Shown here piece after piece: positions 59,577-64,000 of a DNA stretch of 64,000 bases; position 1 is the first letter of the stretch, and every line of letters begins with the position of its first letter. The stretch is from Oryzisolibacter sp. LB2S (GTDB taxonomy: Bacteria > Pseudomonadota > Gammaproteobacteria > Burkholderiales > Burkholderiaceae_C): NCBI RefSeq assembly GCF_040732315.1, contig NZ_CP160388.1, forward strand, positions 2,570,494 through 2,634,493, given 5' to 3'. The translations under genes and the position numbers were made by a program. The notes below the pieces were generated by a model that saw only the letters and a program-made list of their open reading frames with translations, was not told where the DNA came from and ran no database searches.

Positions 59577-61376
59577 ATGAGCACCCCAGCCCACAACGAC
59601 ACCACCAACGCCCCCAAGCCCAGCAACTTCCTGCGCCAGATCATCGAGGCCGATCTGGCCCAGGGCACCCATGCCCAGAACCGCTGGGCCGGCAGCCCCG
59701 GCGACGCCGCCCACCAGGGCGCGGGCGCGCTGGACCCGGCAAGGATCCGCACGCGCTTTCCGCCAGAGCCCAACGGCTACCTGCACGTGGGCCACGCCAA
59801 GAGCATCTGCCTGAACTTCGGCCTGGCGCGCGACTACGGCGGCGTGTGCCACCTGCGCTTCGACGACACCAACCCCGAGAAGGAAGACCAGGAATACGTG
59901 GACGGCATCATCGACGCCGTGCACTGGCTGGGCTTTGACTGGAAGGATCCGGACGGCCACGAGAACCTGTACTACGCGAGCAACTACTTCGACTTCATGT
60001 ACCGCGCGGCCGAGTACCTCATCGAGGCCGGTCACGCCTATGTGGACGAGCAGACGGCCGAGGAGATGCGCGCCAACCGCGGCGACTTCGGCAAGCCCGG
60101 CGTGGACAGTCCCTTCCGCGGCCGCACCCCGGCCGAAAACCTGGCGCGCTTTCGCGAGATGCGTGACGGCAAGCTGGCCGACGGCGCGGCCGTGCTGCGC
60201 GCGAAGATCGACATGGCGTCGCCCAACATCAACCTGCGCGACCCGGCCATCTACCGCATCAAGCGCGCCGAGCACCACAACACCGGCAACCAGTGGTGCA
60301 TCTATCCGATGTACACGTTTGCGCACCCGGTCGAGGACGCGCTCGAGTGCATCACCCACAGCATCTGCACGCTGGAGTTCGAGGACCAGCGCCCGTTCTA
60401 CGACTGGCTGCTCGACCGCCTGGCCGAGGGCGGCCTGATCGCCAAACCGCACCCGCGCCAGTACGAGTTCGCACGCCTGAACCTGACCTACGTGGTCACG
60501 AGCAAGCGCAAGCTCAAGCATCTGGTGGACAGCGGCATCGTCAGCGGCTGGGACGACCCGCGCATGCCCACCATCGTCGGCCTGCGCCGGCGCGGCTACA
60601 CGCCCGCCTCCATCCAGGCCTTCTGCGAGCGCATCGGCGTGACCAAGGACTACAGCTGGATCGACTACAGCACGCTCGAGGGCTGCCTGCGCGAGGACCT
60701 CGAGCCCAAGGCCCACCGCGCCATGGTGGTACTCGACCCCATCAGGCTCGTTCTGACCAACTGGGCCGAGGTGTTCGGCAGTGCCGACCACCTCGAGCCC
60801 TGCAGCCTGCCCGCCCTGCCCCATGGCGAGCAGGGCGCACCCGAGCGCCGCTTCACCCTGGGACGCGAGGTCTGGATAGAGCGCGAGGACTTCGAGGAGG
60901 TGCCGCCCAAGGGCTACAAGCGCCTGTTCCCAGGCAACAAGGTGCGGCTCAAGGGCGGCTACGTCATCGAGTGCACGGGCTGCGAGAAGGACGCCGACGG
61001 CAACATCACCCAGGTGCTGGCCACCGTGGTACCCGACACCAAGAGCGGCACACCCGGCGCCGACAGCGTCAAGGTCAAGGCCGCCATCACCTGGGTGGGC
61101 GTGGCCGACGGCATCAGCGCCGAGGTGCGCCTGTACGACCGCCTGTTCACCGACGCCCAGCCCGATGCGGGCGGCAAGGACTTCCTGGCGCTGCTCAACC
61201 CGGGCAGCCTCAAGGTGGTGACGGCCTATGTCGAACCCTCGCTCGCCACGGCCCAGGCCGAGGACAGGTTCCAGTTCGAGCGCTTCGGCTACTTCGTCGC
61301 CGACCGCAAGGACCATGCGCCGGCCAAGCCCGTGTTCAACCGCATCACGGGGCTCAAGGACAGCTGGGGCAAGTAA
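59577..61376 (+). CDS. glnS: Glutaminyl-tRNA synthetase
   Basis: A 599-residue protein starting MSTPAHNDTTNAPKPSNFLR. HIGH-type motif is PPEPNGYLHVGHAKSICLNF and the KMSKS equivalent is VTSKRKLKHL. The beta-barrel anticodon-binding region continues to the C-terminus. Typical of proteobacterial GlnRS; the N-terminal 40 residues are extra. It is followed 22 bases later by a DUF924 gene. Confidence 0.97.
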   Translation: MSTPAHNDTTNAPKPSNFLRQIIEADLAQGTHAQNRWAGSPGDAAHQGAGALDPARIRTRFPPEPNGYLHVGHAKSICLNFGLARDYGGVCHLRFDDTNPEKEDQEYVDGIIDAVHWLGFDWKDPDGHENLYYASNYFDFMYRAAEYLIEAGHAYVDEQTAEEMRANRGDFGKPGVDSPFRGRTPAENLARFREMRDGKLADGAAVLRAKIDMASPNINLRDPAIYRIKRAEHHNTGNQWCIYPMYTFAHPVEDALECITHSICTLEFEDQRPFYDWLLDRLAEGGLIAKPHPRQYEFARLNLTYVVTSKRKLKHLVDSGIVSGWDDPRMPTIVGLRRRGYTPASIQAFCERIGVTKDYSWIDYSTLEGCLREDLEPKAHRAMVVLDPIRLVLTNWAEVFGSADHLEPCSLPALPHGEQGAPERRFTLGREVWIEREDFEEVPPKGYKRLFPGNKVRLKGGYVIECTGCEKDADGNITQVLATVVPDTKSGTPGADSVKVKAAITWVGVADGISAEVRLYDRLFTDAQPDAGGKDFLALLNPGSLKVVTAYVEPSLATAQAEDRFQFERFGYFVADRKDHAPAKPVFNRITGLKDSWGK

Positions 61377-61398
61377 GCGCCATTGACGCCATTGACCG

Positions 61399-61938
61399 AT
61401 GACAGCCGACACCGTACTGCAGTTCTGGTTCGACGAACTCACACCCGCGCAGCATTTCGCCAAGGATGCGCGGCTCGACGCCGCCATCGCCGAGCGCTTT
61501 GGCGCCACGCTGGAGGCCGCGGCGCGTGGCGAGCTGTGGGGCTGGCGCACCAATGCCCTGGGACGGCTGGCGGAGATCCTGGTGCTGGACCAGTTCTCGC
61601 GCAACGTTTTCCGCGACACGCCCCGGGCCTTTGCGCAGGACGGCATGGCGCTGCTGCTGGCGCAGGAGCTGGTCGCAAGCGGCCAGGCGCGCACGCTGCC
61701 CGCCACGCAGCGCGCCTTTGCCTACATGCCGTACATGCACAGCGAATCACCTCTGGTGCAGGCTGAGGCGCTGCGGCTGTTCGCCGAGCCGGGGCTGGAG
61801 GCCAACCTGCCGTTCGCGCAGCGCCATCAGGCCATCATCGAGCGCTTTGGCCGCTATCCGCACCGCAACGCCATCCTGGGCCGCCAGTCCAGCGACGAAG
61901 AGCTCGCATTTCTGCAGCAGCCCGGCTCCTCTTTCTGA
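61399..61938 (+). CDS. DUF924 family protein
   Basis: A 179-residue protein starting MTADTVLQFWFDELTPAQHF. The DUF924 signature is visible in VLDQFSRNVFRDTPRAFAQD, AFAYMPYMHSE and ERFGRYPHRNAILGRQS. The family is all-helical and of unknown function, and is widespread in proteobacteria. It is likely co-transcribed with glnS. Confidence 0.93.
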   Translation: MTADTVLQFWFDELTPAQHFAKDARLDAAIAERFGATLEAAARGELWGWRTNALGRLAEILVLDQFSRNVFRDTPRAFAQDGMALLLAQELVASGQARTLPATQRAFAYMPYMHSESPLVQAEALRLFAEPGLEANLPFAQRHQAIIERFGRYPHRNAILGRQSSDEELAFLQQPGSSF

Positions 61939-61999
61939 GAGGCCGCGAGCACGGCCGCGTCGCATGAACCTTCCGCACCACCGGCCCTCCAACACCGCC

Positions 62000-62803
62000 A
62001 TGAAGCATTCACATCACTTGCACATCGTCTCCGCCCTGGCCCTGGCCGCCTTCATGGGCGCCTGCACCAGCGCCCCATCCCAGCCGCAGGCCCCCATGAC
62101 CAGCGCCGCACAGCACCAGGCCCCCGACCTCGCCTCCCATGACTGGAACCTGACGGCCGCCTTCGACGCCCAGGGCCGGCCCGATGCGCGCTGGCTGCTG
62201 GCCGGCCACGCACCGCTGCAGCTGCACTTCGAGGATCAGCGCATCAGCGTGCGCCACCTGTGCAACCAGCTGAGCGCGGGCTTTGGCACGCAGGGCAACG
62301 ACATACAGCTGACCGCGCCCATGTCCACCAAGCGTGCCTGCGCCGACCGGGCGCTGATGGAGCTTGAGGACCGCGTGGGCCAGCTGCTGCCGACCATGAA
62401 GCGCCACCAGCTGCATGCCGGCAGCACGCCACGGCTGCAGCTGTGGTTTGCCGACGGCACGCGCTGGGATCTGACGGGCCAGCCCACGCCGCAGACCCAG
62501 TACGGCGGACCGGCCGAGCGCATCTTCCTGGAGGTCGCGCCGCAGCGCCAGGCCTGCAGCCATGGCCTGATTCCCAACCACCAGTGCCTGCGCGTGCGCG
62601 AGATCCGCTATGCGGACAACGGCGTCAAGAGCCATGTGGGCGAATGGCAGCCGTTCTATGGCGAGATCGAGGGCTACCAGCATGAACCCGGCGTGCGCAA
62701 CGTGCTGCGCATCAACCGCTTCAAGCGCGCCAACGCGCCGGCCGACGCATCGAGCTACGCCTATGTGCTGGACATGGTGGTCGAGAGCGAGCGCGCCAAG
62801 TAG
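62000..62803 (+). CDS. META / DUF4377 domain lipoprotein
   Basis: A 267-residue protein starting MKHSHHLHIVSALALAAFMG, with a lipoprotein-like signal (FMGACTS). The N-terminal half fits a META (HslJ-like) domain, with LASHDWNLTAAFDAQGRPDA. The C-terminal part (IFLEVAPQRQACSHGLIPNH then CLRVREI, FYGEIEGYQHEPG) is a DUF4377 domain. It is likely an outer-membrane-anchored protein of unknown role. The start at 62000 is preferred over 61964, because the signal peptide then begins correctly. Confidence 0.8.
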   Translation: MKHSHHLHIVSALALAAFMGACTSAPSQPQAPMTSAAQHQAPDLASHDWNLTAAFDAQGRPDARWLLAGHAPLQLHFEDQRISVRHLCNQLSAGFGTQGNDIQLTAPMSTKRACADRALMELEDRVGQLLPTMKRHQLHAGSTPRLQLWFADGTRWDLTGQPTPQTQYGGPAERIFLEVAPQRQACSHGLIPNHQCLRVREIRYADNGVKSHVGEWQPFYGEIEGYQHEPGVRNVLRINRFKRANAPADASSYAYVLDMVVESERAK

Positions 62804-62818
62804 GCGTCCAAATCCGGG

Positions 62819-63907
62819 TTACACCACTACCGGCTCTGGCTCGAGCCGGATGCCGAAGCGCTCGTACACGCTGGTCTGTATGGCGCGCGCCAGGGTCATG
62901 ACCTCGCCGCCGGTCACGCTGTCCTCGGGCGTGCCGCGGTTGACCAGCACCAGCGCCTGCTTGTCATAGACGCCCGCGCGGCCCACGGTCTTGCCCTTCC
63001 AGCCGCAGGCGTCGATGAGCCAGCCCGCGGCCAGCTTGATGCTGCCGTCGGCCATGGGGTAGTGCACTATTTTTGGCTCGCGCGCGATGATGTCCCGGCA
63101 CTGCTCAGGTGTCACCGTGGGGTTCTTGAAGAAGCTGCCGGCGTTGCCGATCATGGCCGGGTCGGGCAGCTTGGCGCGGCGAATCTCGCACACCCAGTCG
63201 AAGATCTGCCGCGCCGTGGGCTCGGCCACGCCGGCCTCCGCGCGCCTGCGCTCGAGGTCCAGATAGCCGAGCTCGGGACGCCAGTCCTTGCGCAGCAGAA
63301 AGCGCACATGGGTGATCACCGCGCGCCCGGCCAGCCCCATGCCACGCCCCCAATGGCCCGGCAGGCCCGAGCCCTCCTGCTCGGCCAGCGGCGCGGCATG
63401 CTTGAACACCGAGTCACGGTAGCCAAAAGCGCATTGCGCGGCGTTGAGCGTGAAGGGCTGGCCCGTCGCCAGGTCGATGGCGACGAGGGAGTGAAAGCGG
63501 TCCTGCAGCTCCACGCCATAGGCGCCGATGTTCTGCACCGGCGCCGCGCCCACGGTGCCCGGGATCAGCGCCAGGTTCTCCAGGCCGGGCCAGCCCTGGG
63601 CCAGGGTCCAGGCCACGGTGTCGTGCCAGATCTCGCCCGCACCGGCCTCGACGATCCAGGCCTTGTCGGTTTCCTCGAGCAGGCGCCGGCCCTTGATCTC
63701 CATCTTCAGCACCACGGGTTTGACATCTCCCGTGAGCACAATGTTGCTGCCCCCGCCAAGCACGAACAGCGGCTGGCGCGCCAGGCGATGGTCGGCGAGC
63801 AGGTCGTGCACATCCCGGGCGCTGCGCACACGCACCAGGGTATGGGCGCGCGCGGCGATGCCGAAGCTGTTGCAGGCCTGCAGGGGAACGTTTTTCTCGA
63901 CTAACAT
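62819..63907 (-). CDS. murB: UDP-N-acetylmuramate dehydrogenase
   Basis: A 362-residue protein starting MLVEKNVPLQACNSFGIAAR. FAD binding is marked by FVLGGGSNIVLTGD and IPGTVGAAPVQNIGAYGVEL. The catalytic serine is in NAGSFFKNPTV. It reduces the enolpyruvyl group to make UDP-MurNAc for peptidoglycan. Start 63907 fits the family N-terminus, although its SD (GGGAG) abuts the ATG; a longer start would overlap yajQ. Confidence 0.95.
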   Translation of the reverse strand: MLVEKNVPLQACNSFGIAARAHTLVRVRSARDVHDLLADHRLARQPLFVLGGGSNIVLTGDVKPVVLKMEIKGRRLLEETDKAWIVEAGAGEIWHDTVAWTLAQGWPGLENLALIPGTVGAAPVQNIGAYGVELQDRFHSLVAIDLATGQPFTLNAAQCAFGYRDSVFKHAAPLAEQEGSGLPGHWGRGMGLAGRAVITHVRFLLRKDWRPELGYLDLERRRAEAGVAEPTARQIFDWVCEIRRAKLPDPAMIGNAGSFFKNPTVTPEQCRDIIAREPKIVHYPMADGSIKLAAGWLIDACGWKGKTVGRAGVYDKQALVLVNRGTPEDSVTGGEVMTLARAIQTSVYERFGIRLEPEPVVV

Positions 63908-63974
63908 CTCCCGGATTGTCGCACCGGCGTCCGCCCGGTGCGGGTTTGCCCCAGGTTTGCCAGAGAGTGATGCC

Positions 63975-64000
63975 ATGCCGTCTTTTGATACCGTTTGTGA
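63975..64000 (+). CDS. yajQ: YajQ family nucleotide-binding protein (partial, first codons only)
   Basis: The last 26 bases of the window start ATGCCGTCTTTTGATACC, giving MPSFDTVC. YajQ proteins typically begin MPSFD, and this gene is divergent from murB with AGAGAGTG as RBS. The match is only eight residues, so confidence is limited. Members bind RNA or cyclic-di-GMP. Confidence 0.6.

Noticed and set aside
59382..61706. Long minus-strand frame opposite glnS that joins the His-rich protein frame
   Set aside because: Only the last 114 codons, with a signal peptide start at 59381, form a convincing protein; upstream part is antisense to glnS.

Overview
The window is GC-rich DNA from a betaproteobacterium, most likely a member of the Comamonadaceae (Acidovorax/Alicycliphilus/Diaphorobacter type). 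The basis is the gene order mdh / gntR-sdhCDAB-sdhE-gltA with acnB nearby, the protein sequences, and a dispersed intergenic repeat (core AATAGCTGCTCGCGCTTG) that I associate with that family. Genus assignment is inference.

Bases 1 to about 32,500 are a prophage or prophage-like island whose left end lies outside the window. From right to left on the minus strand it carries:
- a serine-recombinase cassette (25.5-28.1 kb);
- small early genes and an antirepressor (23.5-25.4 kb);
- a replication and recombination module: Sak4-like ATPase, SSB-like protein, 4-Cys PD-(D/E)XK nuclease, primase-helicase and RuvC-like resolvase (17.7-23.6 kb);
- two tandem ParB-methyltransferase fusions (14.2-16.8 kb);
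- a lambda-like packaging, head and tail operon (terminase, gpW, portal, protease/scaffold, decoration protein, capsid, tail tube, frameshifted tail chaperones, tape measure; 1-12.1 kb).
Five small plus-strand genes (12.2-14.2 kb) sit between the last two blocks. Their four transcription starts are each preceded by a repeated hairpin-plus-conserved-core leader, the most distinctive unexplained structure here. Late genes are tightly coupled by TGATG or ATGA overlaps.

The right flank of the island (28.1-32.5 kb) holds a PD-(D/E)XK-like nuclease, an ImmA/IrrE metallopeptidase and an XRE regulator on the minus strand. They are divergent from a two-gene plus-strand operon of unknown function. An 11-bp inverted repeat lies in the shared promoter region. 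This is the best candidate for an undescribed regulatory or defence locus. Next to it stands tRNA-Ala(CGC), a plausible integration site.

From 32.9 kb rightward the sequence is core chromosome. A TCA-cycle block comes first: acnB, a CitE-like lyase, mdh, a GntR regulator, sdhCDAB-sdhE and gltA. It is followed by an amino-acid ABC transporter interrupted by a 161-bp palindromic element, then glutathione-dependent formaldehyde oxidation (class III alcohol dehydrogenase and S-formylglutathione hydrolase). Next are a radical SAM protein under a probable LexA box, rnk, an acyltransferase, and a stand-alone pyruvate-dehydrogenase-type E1 divergent from an Lrp regulator. The E1 gene has absorbed a repeat element in frame. 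The last part holds a tandemly duplicated repeat array, arfB, an alpha/beta hydrolase, aroQ, a His-rich secreted protein, glnS, a DUF924 protein, a META-type lipoprotein, murB and the first codons of yajQ.
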